A stretch of DNA of 64,000 bases from Dryocosmus kuriphilus. Taxonomy: Eukaryota > Arthropoda > Insecta > Hymenoptera > Cynipidae. A model generated the notes under the pieces. The model worked only from the letters and a program-made list of their open reading frames with translations, did not search any database and was not told the DNA's origin. The stretch is taken from contig CM076190.1 of assembly GCA_038277395.1 (NCBI GenBank), positions 126,882,197 to 126,946,196 of the forward strand. The letters run 5' to 3'. How positions within the stretch are numbered: position 1 is the stretch's first letter; every line of letters starts with the position of its first letter. Both the position numbers and the translations under genes were made by a program. This document shows positions 37,037 to 46,745 of the stretch, piece after piece.

Positions 37037-37300
37037 TTGAATACTGCTCCTAAGAATAAAAATGTTGAAACGCAACATTCACAAGTTTCTGCTGACAAGT
37101 ACACACATAACCAAGATAAAGGATCAACTGAAGCATATCTAGAAAAAGGAGGTTTCAAACCCATAATTACGCTTCCGAGAGTAAAAAATGTTAACTATAT
37201 CCGTCCCACAGATGGATCTTATCATTTACGGGTTAAGGAACATAGGAAATTACACCAAGGAATTTCCTTCAGGAATTTCCTTAAGGATTTTTGGAGATGA
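37037..37300 (+). CDS. Hypothetical protein, 87 aa
   Basis: Unrecognised. The frame is basic and polar with mixed residues (Lys, His, Gln, Asn, Thr), less Phe/Ile/Asn-biased than the accidental frames around it, and runs 87 codons from an ATG with no hydrophobic segment, signal peptide or Cys motif. The last dozen residues pass through a short direct repeat (GGAATTTCCTT twice, 37259-37283), so the end may not be genuine. It lies in the left-arm-specific insert. It might be an exon or an element-borne fragment; the alternative is a chance frame in slightly GC-richer DNA. Confidence 0.25.
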   Translation: MNTAPKNKNVETQHSQVSADKYTHNQDKGSTEAYLEKGGFKPIITLPRVKNVNYIRPTDGSYHLRVKEHRKLHQGISFRNFLKDFWR

Positions 37301-37721
37301 GTTGATTTAAACTTCTACAATTGCATTATTGTAGCAGATTTCCACATACAATTATGATGCAATATATTTCAGAAAAATGTCACAAATAGAACGAAACAAT
37401 ATAATTTTATATACACTAGCCAAAAAAAGGAACAATTATAGAGAAAAATAAAAAAAATGCAATTATATAAAACTAACATATCAGGAAACAATAATAAAAT
37501 TTATACAAAACTTCAAAAGAATTATACACCAAAAGAGACAACAAATTCTTTCACATCAGGTTTTTATTAAATTTATTCCAATATTATTCCTTTTACTTTA
37601 TATTTTCTATGAAGTTTGTATATTCAGAGTCACTAATTAAATTATTTATCGTTTTGAGAAATACAGAAGAATCAAGTCTTCAAGTACTTTAGATTTTTTA
37701 CCTGTTTCCATATCTACCTCG

Positions 37722-37805
37722 ATAGTCTATGCGGTTAAGTTGCGTGCGTTATAGAAGTTAGTTTGTAAACCTTAGGGTAAACGAGTTCGATTCTCCCCGT
37801 CGTCA
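37722..37805 (+). other. tRNA-like segment, possible SINE head
   Basis: GAGTTCGATTCTCC at 37788-37801 resembles the RNA polymerase III B box. TATGCGGTTAAGTTGCG about 60 bp upstream could be a weak A box, and an A-rich stretch follows. The cloverleaf pairing is poor, so this is not a functional tRNA. It may be a tRNA-derived SINE fragment or coincidence. Confidence 0.22.
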
Positions 37806-38165
37806 AAGAGAACTTCGAAAATCACGTAAGAACCCGTTTTTCATAACAAAAAGGTTGTCTTAATTACCAAAAAAAAATTTCATTTTTTATTTTTTTGTAA
37901 TTTTCAAAATTTAATTGACAATATATGAATTAATGAGAAATATTGCGACGTAACAGCTGATCGCGCGCAGTGAAAGCAAAACAATGTATTTTTCTGATTA
38001 TTAGAATCTGACGTTAGTAGTTATACAGGGCGGGTTCTAAATATAGATTCCTGTTACCGACATCGAGAGCTAAAGCGGTTCAAGTCCGCGCTAAGCACCT
38101 AGCCGGTGTGACATCAGTAAATAAATAATACGCGATTGTTAAACGTGAATTTTGCATAAACAAAT

Positions 38166-38208
38166 CTCTCTCTCTCTCTCTCTCTACCCCCCTCTCTCTC
38201 TCTCTTTC
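38166..38208 (+). repeat. (CT)n microsatellite, left arm
   Basis: CTCTCT runs broken by ACCCCC. Its mirror, a GA run with GGGGGG, is at about 49102-49150 in the right arm, which makes it a convenient marker for aligning the palindrome. Confidence 0.9.
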
Positions 38209-39242
38209 TCCTATGCCACGTGTCAAATTAAAAATATCCGATTTCTGTAACGCATATAGTTGTGGATTGTGTTTATATATAAGCTAATCGACATGATTTA
38301 TTACTTCCCTAATATATTTTTCCAAGAAACTTGTCAGTTCTTAGAAATTACGTCATCTTCTAAGAATTATGAAATGCGTTTATCGTGTAGACTACAAACC
38401 TGTCTAAACGTGTCTAACTTGATTATAAAGAAACCCTTTGTTCTATAAAACATATCATGAAAATATAATATAGTAATTATGTGACAAGAATTTGACAGCG
38501 CACGTGTAAGAGATGAAATGTGGCATTACTAATTGATATAATTTATTGCTTCCGTAATGCGTTAAAGTAAAATTTAAAAGTAGGTCACAATCTGATCTGA
38601 TTACGAAGGAATCTTTGTTCTATAAAACATAGGGAGACTTATTGAAGAATTTATGCCATTAAAAGTATCCGATTTCTGTAACATATAGTTATGGAATGCG
38701 TTTATGTATAAGCTAATCGACATGATTTATTACTTCCCTAATGTGTTATGGTATGAAAAAAGATAAGAGTGTTGAGTGGATGACTTATTTGAAAGTATAT
38801 ATATTTTATTCATGGGAATTTATAAAAGACTAAAGAAGATTCTAGTAAAGCGTTTTACAAGTATCTCAATAATGTATTGAAATTTTGTAATGTTAATAAT
38901 ATGATTCTTGTGAAAAAAGGGTTCATGTCCATGCTAAATAAAAAATTAATTAGAAGAGCAATTGTTCAGTTCAAAATATGCAGAAATGATTTAAAGTCTT
39001 TCCTTATCAAAGTAAAACGTAGCGCGTGCGTTTGACGGTCTTTTTCTCTTATCTATAAATGGATTCTAGAGAGATATTAGGCATTTTATTCTTTAGGAGT
39101 AATTTAACAAAACGTAAGTCTAATGTTTGTATGCTGAGGGTTCGATCGCACAAATCACATGAGGTCATGCATAGGCAGGAAATCCGATATTAAGTCAATT
39201 TCAAGACCTAAAGTTATTGATGAAATTTATGCTCTTATATTT

Positions 39243-39540
39243 TAGACTACAAAAATATTTTCAAGAATTTTTCAGGGTTACATTGATCCGTTTCGTTTTA
39301 CTCCTCATATGAATAAAATAAAAAGCTAGTATTACTGTACCACAATGAAAGAATATTCTCTCAATATATATCCAGATTAAATATTTTTCATAGCAAGTAT
39401 GACGCCAATATTGTAATATAATATGCTGTGAAAAAGATAAGAGCGTTGAGTAGATGGTGTGATGCATTAACTTATTTGAAAGTATATATATTTTATTTAT
39501 GGGAATTTATAAAAGACTAAAGAAGATTCTAGTAAAGCGT
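39243..39540 (+). pseudogene. Degenerate gene fragment, left arm
   Basis: Upstream of the second tandem unit, short protein-like stretches occur in the plus strand but are broken by stops and frame changes (stops at 39327 and near 39515). Related, equally broken versions precede the other units near 40280 and 41300. TTTTAG at 39240-39245 could be a former splice acceptor. The mirror copy is at 47778-48075 on the minus strand. The 68-codon frame on the opposite strand in each copy is a shadow. Product unknown. Confidence 0.3.
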
Positions 39541-40341
39541 TTTACAAGTATCTCAATAATATATTGAAATTTTGTAATGTTAATAATATGATTCTTGTGA
39601 AAAAAGGGTTCATGTCCATGCTAAAGAAAAAGTTAATTAAAAGAGCAATGTCCAGTTGAAAATATGCAGAAATAGTTTAAAGTCTTTCCTTTCAAGGGAA
39701 AGTACTTCTTTATTTTCATAAGATAAACTACTACAATATAATTTTATTAAATAATTGTTGAAAATCGTCTTTTAGTAAAGATCAAAGGGTGAACACTAAG
39801 GAATTAATAAAGAGATAAAGTTAGATGAGTGAAGTACAGCTATGCAATTTTTGAACAATTTATTTGCATATAAATTTTAAGCCTAACCAATGTTAGACTT
39901 ACATTTTTGACCAATGTGTATCAAATGACATAAAATTCTGAGAAATTGCACAAACAATAGTATCAGGTTACATGGAATTCTTGAGATATGACGTCATACT
40001 ACATATTTTCATGCAAGTTTAAACAGGATTTACCCCCACTTTCCAGAAATTTAACATCAGCAATGGTATCAAGTTACATAGAATTCTGGTATGTTTGAAA
40101 ATCCATTCGTTGATCGCTACAATAATATACCATGCAAAACTATACTATACTATACTATATGGTGCAGCAGCTGAAAGAGTTATTAAATATAAACATTTTA
40201 ATCTGCACTTTGGTTTTCAGTATGATTCAGAGCAATTTTATTAATCTAATTCTTATTATACTATTATACTTTTCGTTTTACTCGCCATATCAATAAACTA
40301 AAAAGCTAGTATTACTTTACCACTAGGAAAGAATATTCTCT

Positions 40342-40345
<4 letters not shown>

Positions 40346-40408
<63 letters not shown>
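40346..40408. repeat. (TA)n microsatellite
   Basis: An uninterrupted AT/TA run of about 60 bases inserted in the third tandem unit, where units 2 and 4 have only CAATATATATCC. It accounts for most of that unit's extra length and is prone to cruciform extrusion and length change. Confidence 0.95.
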
Positions 40409-40411
<3 letters not shown>

Positions 40412-41497
40412 AGATTAAACATTTTTCATAGCAAGTATAACGCCAATATTGTAATATAATATGCTGTGAAAAAAGATAAGAGCGTTGAGTAGATGGTGTG
40501 ATGCATTAACTTATTTGAAAGTATATATATTTTTATTCATGGGAATTTATAAAAGACTAAAGAAGATTCTAGTAAAGCGTTTTACAAGTATCTCAATAAT
40601 ATATTGAAATTTTGTAATGTTAATAATATGATTCTTGTGAAAAAAGGGTTCATGTCCATGCTAAATAAAAAGTTAATAAAAGAGCAATTGTACAGTTGAA
40701 AATATGCAGAAATAGTTTAAAGTCTTTCCTTTCAAGGAAAAGTACTTCTTTATTTGCATAAGATAAACTACTACATTATAATTTTATTAAATAATTGTTG
40801 AAAATCGTCTTTTAGTAAAGATCAAAGGGTGAACACTAAGGAATTAATAAAGAGATAAAGTTAGATGAGTGAAGTACAGCTATGAAATTTTTGAACAATT
40901 TATTTGCATATAAATTTTAAGCCTAACCAATATTAGACTTACATTTTTGACCAATGTGTATCGAATGACATAAAATTCTGAGAAATTGCACAAACAATAG
41001 TATCAGGTTACATGGAATTCTTGAGATATGACGTCATTACATATTTTCATGCAAGTTTAAACAAGATTTACCCCCACTTTCCAGAAATTTAACATCAACA
41101 ATGGTATCAAGTTACATAGAATTCTGATATGTTTGAAAATCCATTCGTTGTTCGCTACAATAATATACCATGCAAAACTATACTATACTATACTATATGG
41201 TGCAGCAGCTGAAAGAGTTATTAAATCTAAACATTTTAATCTGCACTTTGCTTTTCAGTATGATTCAGAGCGATTTTATTAATCTAAGTCTTATTATACT
41301 ATTATACTTTTCGTTTTACTAGCCATATCAATAAACTAAAAAGCTAGTATTACTTTACCACGAGGAAAGAATATTCTCTCAATATATATCCAGATTAAAC
41401 ATTTTTCATAGCAAGTATGACGCCAATATTGTAATATAATATGCTGTGAAAAGGATAAAAGCGTTGAGTGGACAGTATGATGCATTAACTTATTTGA

Positions 41498-41839
41498 ATT
41501 TATATACATTTTATTCCATGGGAATTTATAATAGACGAAAGAAGAAGACTCTGGTTAAGCGTTTTACAAGCATCTGAAACACGTTTTGGAATTTGTAATG
41601 TTACTAATATGATTCTTGGGAAAAAAGGGTTCATGCCCATGATAAATAAAAAATTAATTAGAAGAGCAATTGTACAATTCAAAATATGCAGAATACCATA
41701 CTATACTATACTATATAGTGCAATGGGCGAAGGAGTTATTAAATCTAAACATTTTAATCTGCACTTTGGTTTCTACTATGATGATGATTTGGTGTCAGTT
41801 GAGCAAGCTTCATTAAAGGACTCATACTTCCCATTTTAA
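41498..41839 (+). pseudogene. Best-preserved unit of an unknown gene family, C-terminal part
   Basis: 113 codons open from 41498 to the TAA at 41837. The first ATG in frame is at 41609 (76 aa), but protein-like sequence continues upstream without ATG: PWEF, a basic-acidic stretch DERRR, then a hydrophobic LWLSVL. The section after 41609 is Lys/Arg-rich with GKKGF, and the C-terminus is acidic with DDD. The three earlier tandem copies align at the DNA level but have many stops, so this is either the youngest copy or one kept open by selection. A short ATACTATACTAT insertion near 41698 may have altered the middle. The upstream part in another frame (41440-41497) suggests a frameshift. I do not recognise the family. 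Confidence 0.35.
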
Positions 41840-41891
41840 TTCCAAACTCTACATTTATTATATTGAAAGAACTCAACCCGTACACCAATCA

Positions 41892-42122
41892 ATGTTTTTT
41901 AGTGAAGCAGTTTTAACGAATGAACGAGTTTATAGTTGGAACTATTGCAGAAGATTTGTGTGTTTAGAAAGGTGCAATACGCAGTGTGAAAAAAAATGTT
42001 GCAATATAAGACAAAATTATGACAAAACTAAAGAAAAATGTTGTTTATTAAATGTTATAAATGTTATAAATGTTTATAAATATTTACTGAGGAGGAGGAG
42101 GAGGAAGAGAAGGACTTTATAA
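41892..42122 (+). CDS. Small Cys-rich hypothetical protein, 76 aa
   Basis: The core (about residues 17-51) has the pattern C-X4-C-X3-C-X3-C-X3-CC followed after 14 residues by CC, and is rich in Lys, Arg and Asn. There is no obvious signal peptide. The last 20 or so residues are read through an ATGTTATAA duplication and a GGA microsatellite and are probably not genuine. The open frame also extends upstream without an ATG. It lies in the part of the left arm that the right arm lacks. The cysteine pattern could be a metal-binding or disulfide domain; family unknown. Confidence 0.3.
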   Translation: MFFSEAVLTNERVYSWNYCRRFVCLERCNTQCEKKCCNIRQNYDKTKEKCCLLNVINVINVYKYLLRRRRRKRRTL

Positions 42123-43640
42123 TTAAGTAAAATACTCAAAATTTTGCACTCAACCATTACAAGCCTTAGACTGTCAGTTAGAAACTCTAAAACTGAGATG
42201 AGTCTCTTGAATTTTTATAATAACCAAAATGAGTGCTAATGAATGAAACTAAAAAGTAGTTATGCATTTAAAATTATATTTCTTAAACAAGTACTTATTG
42301 CACCTAAAAAGTACTTTAAATTTAACTTATTAAAAGAACTGTACATTATTGAGTAATAGAAAAACCCATTTCATACTTAGTGCTTTGCTGAGTCAAATTT
42401 TTTTTATTTCGTTTACTGTAAATAATTCTGATATCTAATTTGACACATAGCCTTTTCAAAATCGTTTTTATATTTAGTGAGGAGGAGTGAAGGAGGAGTG
42501 TGAGGAGGAGGCTGTAATTAAATAAAATACTCAAAATTTTGCGCTCACGGTTACAAGCCTTAGACCATCAGTTAGAAACTCTAAAACTTATAATCACCAA
42601 AATGAGTGTGGGTGAAAGAAAGTAGGTAGTACATATTACATTTCTTAAACAAGTACTTACTACACATAAGACCTCTTACATTTTATAATAACCAAACTGA
42701 GTTCGGGTAAAAGAAATGAAGATGTAGATATAAATTTAAAAATTATATTTCATAAACACATATTTACAATGTTTAAAGATCACTTAGAATTTAACATATT
42801 AAAAACTATAATAGCGTAGAGTAATAGAAAATCCTGTTGCATACTTAGTACCACATTGGGTCTATTTGATTATTTTTTTATGAATTAGTGAGATAAAACT
42901 TGTAATCACATATACTACATGTGTTAATTCTACTATTGGAAATAATTAACTAGCTTTTAAGCTATTAAAATCAGCTACTAAAAAATTATTTAATAATTCT
43001 ATCCTCTCTTATTTCATTAATGATTGAAATTATTTCAATGCATTATTTCTGTTACCATCTGCTTGAGATTGTTAAAGGAACCGAAATCGATCTACCAAAT
43101 AAGTCAGCTTCATAAACTTTATAATCCTCTGTAAGAAACATTGAAATAATCTTTAACACAACAGATTAATATACTAAAAATCCAATTCACTTAGCTGAAA
43201 CACAGCAATAATAGCATGCTTAGTGAAGTATTGATGATATTAAAATATGCTATTATCAATGGAAAAAGCATATGGTATGTTTCTTCAACCAACATTGAAC
43301 TCTAGTTAAAACAAATCTACTTCAAGAGATAACAAGGCAAACTAAATTAATAATGAATAGAGTGCACCACCATCAACCAAGTTGCTTTTCTTGTATAGTT
43401 ATAAGCACGTTTCTTTTGTATTTTTTACTAGATGTGAGCTTTGTCTTTTAAATAGATTTCTAATATTGATTCCTGTACTAATTAGATGAAATGGTTGATT
43501 TCTTGTATACTGGTATAAGGAATTTTTTCAATGATATTAACACTGACAATTAACCTCAATTAACTATTAAAAATATGTGACGAAGATATGGAGGAGTATG
43601 AGGAGAAGGTGGAGGAGGAGGAGAAGGAGGAGGAGGGTAA
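42089..43640. repeat. GGA-anchored diverged repeat units
   Basis: GGA-rich tracts at about 42089, 42478 and 43590 are each followed by related sequence: TAATTAA-TAAAATACTCAAAATTTTGC, TTACAAGCCTTAGAC and CAGTTAGAAACTCTAAAAC. A fourth GGA tract is at 44691. On the minus strand, TATA-like words (TTTATA, AAATATAAA) sit just beyond the TCC tracts, as in the promoter of the zinc-finger gene. These may be decayed tandem copies of the same gene unit. Confidence 0.5.
42990..43130 (-). pseudogene. Decayed copy of the zinc-finger gene 3' end, left arm
   Basis: CCTCTCTTATTTCATTAATGATTGAAATTATTTC, then TTATTTCTG and GATCTACCAAAT, parallel the last about 40 codons of the gene at 43962-44100 on the same strand, with substitutions and lost frame. 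The mirror is at about 46620-46745. It supports past tandem duplication of the gene within the arm. Confidence 0.55.
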
Positions 43641-43961
43641 TATAATTATGTAGTTAAAACAAGTAATCACTGAAAAATGTTGTATTCAATTATTACACAT
43701 CTTAAATCATATGTTAGAAGCTTCAAAAGAAGTGATGAGCCACTCCTGCACTTAAAAACTAAAATTAAATCAAGTGGGCGATTTAAAGAAGAAATACACA
43801 TATATGTTGAAAATTAGATTTATTTAACTTACTGCATTACAGTAAATTCTTAGATATAATTACAGGAAATTGTGAATCCAATAATTCCAATGTTAGTTCA
43901 ACTATTAGGAATATTGAACCAACAGTTGCTAAAGTGTTTACATCATTTAATAAAAGTATTA

Positions 43962-44573
43962 TCATTTAATAATACCAGCCTCTCTTAATTCATTAATGAT
44001 TGAAATTATTTCGAGCAACTTATTTCTGCTTCCAGTTGATTGGGATTGTAAAAGTTGGCGCATTCGATCTACCAAATCATTCGGATCTTCCCAGTATTCT
44101 GAAAATCTTTCTTCTATTTCATATTCAGAGGAAATGTCACTTTCATCATCATCATCATCATTAATATCACCCTCGTCCTCATCTTCATTATTCCCATCAT
44201 CAGCAGCAACATTATTGATTGTCATGGATGGTAAATCATCATGTTGACCAAAATCTTCTCCTTCACCTTCATCTTCTGATTCTATTTCTCGCTTCTTAAC
44301 ATATGATTCCAATTCAGGTTTAACCCTCTGAGTAATGTCCACAAGTTTCTTTAATGGAGAAGAATATAGTTTGATTTCTTCTTGAATAGCTGGATCATCA
44401 TTAGGTTTAAAATTTTTCTGCTTTCCATGAATTGTGTCACTAGTCTTTCTATTATGTTTATTGCTGTTTTGAATTATTCTTATAGCTTCAGGCACCTTTG
44501 CAACTTGGCGAAAGCCTCTCTCATCATCATCATCATACACACGATTTTTTTGCTGTGCAAGAGTATTTTGCAT
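43962..44573 (-). CDS. Acidic protein, left-arm copy, 203 aa (zinc finger frameshifted off)
   Basis: Open from an ATG at 44573 to a TAA at 43962. Residues 14-19 are an Asp run. A Lys-rich middle (about 35-85) is followed by an extremely acidic stretch with Glu/Asp runs (about 97-160). The C-terminal 45 residues (about 155-203) look helical and amphipathic, with WEDPNDLVDRM near the start. Upstream on the same strand, in a different frame, lies a C2HC zinc finger (44557-44622). One extra base in an A-run near 44545 separates the two relative to the right arm, so this ATG falls inside the former finger and the 203-aa product would lack it. Nuclear DNA-binding protein is a reasonable guess for the ancestral gene; family unknown. 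It reads outward from the palindrome centre. Confidence 0.5.
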   Translation of the reverse strand: MQNTLAQQKNRVYDDDDERGFRQVAKVPEAIRIIQNSNKHNRKTSDTIHGKQKNFKPNDDPAIQEEIKLYSSPLKKLVDITQRVKPELESYVKKREIESEDEGEGEDFGQHDDLPSMTINNVAADDGNNEDEDEGDINDDDDDESDISSEYEIEERFSEYWEDPNDLVDRMRQLLQSQSTGSRNKLLEIISIINELREAGIIK

Positions 44574-44622
44574 GTCTTTTTAAATTATCGAGTCGTGAAT
44601 AAACTCTTGAGCAATTTGGACA
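44557..44622 (-). pseudogene. C2HC zinc finger, left-arm copy, out of frame with its body
   Basis: Reads C-X2-C-X12-H-X4-C with the hydrophobic positions of a classical finger (X3-Tyr-X5-Leu-X2-His after the second Cys). It is identical in pattern to the right-arm copy at 45110-45175. A one-base insertion in the adjoining A-run shifts it out of frame with the acidic body. Confidence 0.55.
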
Positions 44623-44681
44623 TGTGGAAGCCTTTTGTCACTGCCACAACACGAATGACAGTTCAGTCACTAGTGCTGAGT

Positions 44682-44688
44682 TTATATA
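44682..44688 (-). promoter_or_regulatory. TATA box, left-arm gene
   Basis: Minus strand TATATAA, directly next to a GGA tract (TCC on the coding strand) and about 60-70 bp before the zinc-finger coding sequence. The mirror is at 45044-45050. No in-frame ATG lies between the TATA box and the finger, so an upstream exon or non-ATG start would be needed. Confidence 0.45.
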
Positions 44689-44690
44689 CT

Positions 44691-45041
44691 GAGGAGGAGG
44701 AGGAGGAGGAGGAGGAGAAGGGGTATGATGAGGAGGAAGGTTATGAGTAGGAGGATGAGGAGGAGGAGGAGGGGGAAGGGAGGATATAAACATAACCTCT
44801 AATATTGAATACCATTTTCCCTTTTTCCAGCTCTGAAAATGTTCCCTGAAATTTATTTTACCCTTTCCAGCTCATAAAACGGAGGAAGACAAGGTAGGTG
44901 AGGAAAAAAGGGAAAATGGTATTCAATATTAGAGGTTATGTTTATATCGTCCCTTCCCCCCTCCTCCTCCTCCTCATCCTCCTACTCATAACCTTCCTCC
45001 TCATCATACCCCTTCTCCTCCTCCTCCTCCTCCTCCTCCTC
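44691..45041. repeat. Palindrome centre with mirrored GGA/TCC tracts
   Basis: GGA repeats (44691-44783) and their TCC mirror (44960-45041) flank matching ATATAAACATAACCTCTAATATTG sequence. The unpaired spacer is about 44829-44903. Within the spacer, TTTCCAGCTC occurs twice. Such purine/pyrimidine mirror tracts can form triplex or slipped structures and may act as a shared promoter region for the two outward genes. Confidence 0.75.
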
Positions 45042-45043
45042 AG

Positions 45044-45050
45044 TATATAA
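45044..45050 (+). promoter_or_regulatory. TATA box, right-arm gene
   Basis: TATATAA following the TCC tract and mirroring 44682-44688. A start near 45075 would be expected from spacing. The sequence from here to the zinc finger is the same in both arms. Confidence 0.45.
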
Positions 45051-45094
45051 ACTCAGCACTAGTGACTGAACTGTCATTCGTGTTGTGGCAGTGA

Positions 45095-45776
45095 CAAAAG
45101 GCTTCCACATGTCCAAATTGCTCAAGAGTTTATTCACGACTCGATAATTTAAAAAGACATGCAAAATACTCTTGCACAGAAAAGAATCGTGTGTATGATG
45201 ATGATGATGAGAGAGGCTTTCGCGAAGTTGCAAAGGTGCCTGAAGCTATAAGAATAATTCAAAACAGCAATAAACATAATAGAAAGACTAGTGACACAAT
45301 TCATGGAAAGCAGAAAAATTTTAAACCTAATGATGATCCAGCTATTCAAGAAGAAATCAAACTATATTCTTCTCCATTAAAGAAACTTGTGGACATTACT
45401 CAGAGGGTTAAACCTGAATTGGAATCATATGTTAAGAAGCGAGAAATAGAATCAGAAGATGAAGGTGAAGGAGAAGATTTTGGTCAACATGATGATTTAC
45501 CATCCATGACAATCAATAATGTTGCTGCTGATGATGGGAATAATGAAAGATGAGGATGAGGGTGATATTAATGATGATGATGATGATGATGAAAGTGACA
45601 TTTCCTCTGAATATGAAATAGAAGAAAGATTTTCAGAATACTGGGAAGATCCGAATGATTTGGTAGATCGAATGTGCCAACTTTTACAATCCCAATCAAC
45701 TGGAAGCAGAAATAAGTTGCTCGAAATAATTTCAATCATTAATGAATTAAGAGAGGCTGGCATTATTAAATGATAA
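45095..45776 (+). pseudogene. C2HC zinc finger plus acidic protein gene, right-arm copy, frameshifted
   Basis: Open from 45095 (just after a TGA) to a TGA at 45551. The zinc finger spans 45110-45175: C-X2-C-X12-H-X4-C with correctly placed Tyr and Leu. It is in frame with the Asp run and Lys-rich middle that match the left-arm protein. One extra A at about 45546 then truncates it; the remaining acidic and helical C-terminal part continues in the next frame to the TAA at 45771-45773. The finger frame has no ATG, so translation would need an upstream exon or the GTG/other start. Comparing arms shows that each has a different break: left between finger and body, right within the acidic region. 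The ancestral gene therefore encoded finger and acidic body together, roughly 225 aa. No family recognised. Confidence 0.55.
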
Positions 45777-46619
45777 TACTTTTATTAAATGATGTAAACA
45801 CTTTAGCAACTGTTGGTTCAATATTCCTAATAGTTGAACTAACATTGGAATTATTGGATTCACAATTTCCTGTAATTATATCTAAGAATTTACTGTAATG
45901 CAGTAAGTTAAATAAATCTAATTTTCAACATATATGTGTATTTCTTCTTTAAATCGCCCACTTGATTTAATTTTAGTTTTTAAGTGCAGGAGTGGCTCAT
46001 CACTTCTTTTGAAGCTTCTAACATATGATTTAAGATGTGTAATAATTGAATACAACATTTTTCAGTGATTACTTGTTTTAACTACATAATTATATTACCC
46101 TCCTCCTCCTCCTCCTTCCCCTCCTCCTCCTCCTCCACCTTCTCCTCATACTCCTCCATATCTTCGTCACATATTTTTAATAGTTAATTGAGGTTAATTT
46201 CAGTGTTAATATCATTGAAAAAATTCCTTATACCAGTATACAAGAAATCAACCATTTCATCTAATTAGTACAGGAATCAATATTAGAAATCTATTTAGAA
46301 GACAAAGCTCACATCTAGTAAAAAATACAAAAGAAACGTGCTTATAACTATACAACAAAGCAACTTGGTTGATGGTGGTGCACTCTATTCATTATTAATT
46401 TAGTTTGCCTTGTTATCTCTTGAAGTAGATTTGTTTTAACTAGAGTTCAATGTTGGTTGAAGAAACATATGCTTTTTCCATTGATAATAGCATATTTTAA
46501 TATCATCAATACTTCACTAAGCATGCTATTATTGCTGTGTTTCAGCTAAGTGAATTGGATTTTTAGTATATTACTCGGTTGTGTTAAAGATTATTTCAAT
46601 GTTTCTTACAGAGAATTAT

Positions 46620-46745
46620 AAAGTTTATGAAGCTGACTTATTTGGTAGATCGATTTCGGTTCCTTTAACAATCTCAAGCAGATGGTAACAGAAATAATGC
46701 ATTGAAATAATTTCAATCATTAATGAAATAAGAGAGGATAGAATT
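46620..46745 (+). pseudogene. Decayed copy of the zinc-finger gene 3' end, right arm
   Basis: Mirror of 42990-43130. TTTGGTAGATCGATTTCGG, AACAGAAATAATGCATTGAAAT and ATTTCAATCATTAATGAA parallel 45660-45750 downstream of the main copy in the same strand, but the frame is lost. Confidence 0.5.

Larger units (their letters stand above)
36980..38012. other. Left-arm-specific insert, about 1 kb
   Basis: The sums of paired coordinates jump by 1035 between the outermost inverted block and the block starting at 38013, so this DNA has no counterpart in the right arm. It contains the 87-codon frame at 37037 and a tRNA-like segment at about 37722. Exact ends and any target duplication are not resolved. 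Confidence 0.55.
38797..41840 (+). repeat. Tandem gene-fragment units in the left arm
   Basis: The landmark GGGAATTTATAAAAGACTAAAG (or its diverged form) occurs at about 38813, 39501, 40541 and 41520. Each is followed by GCGTTTTACAAG, TAATATGATTCTTG, AAAAAGGGTTCATG and AGAGCAAT. Spacings are about 690, 1040 and 980 bp. Units 2 and 3 also share a run from CAAAGGGTGAACACTAAGG to TGGTGCAGCAGCTG. The right arm, inverted, holds fewer units. Only the fourth has an extended open frame; the first three have several stops in the corresponding frame. Confidence 0.8.

Noticed and set aside
38060..38110. Box B-like GGTTCAAGTCC suggesting a tRNA gene (mirror at about 49215)
   Set aside because: No A box at a proper distance and no cloverleaf; kept only as part of the palindrome arm.
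38260..38448. 62-codon frame, mirrored at 48870-49058
   Set aside because: Conserved only because the arms are copies; it covers short tandem repeats and has no protein-like features.
44382..44750. 122-codon frame opposite the zinc-finger gene
   Set aside because: Antisense to the acidic gene and ending in a poly-Glu reading of the GGA microsatellite.
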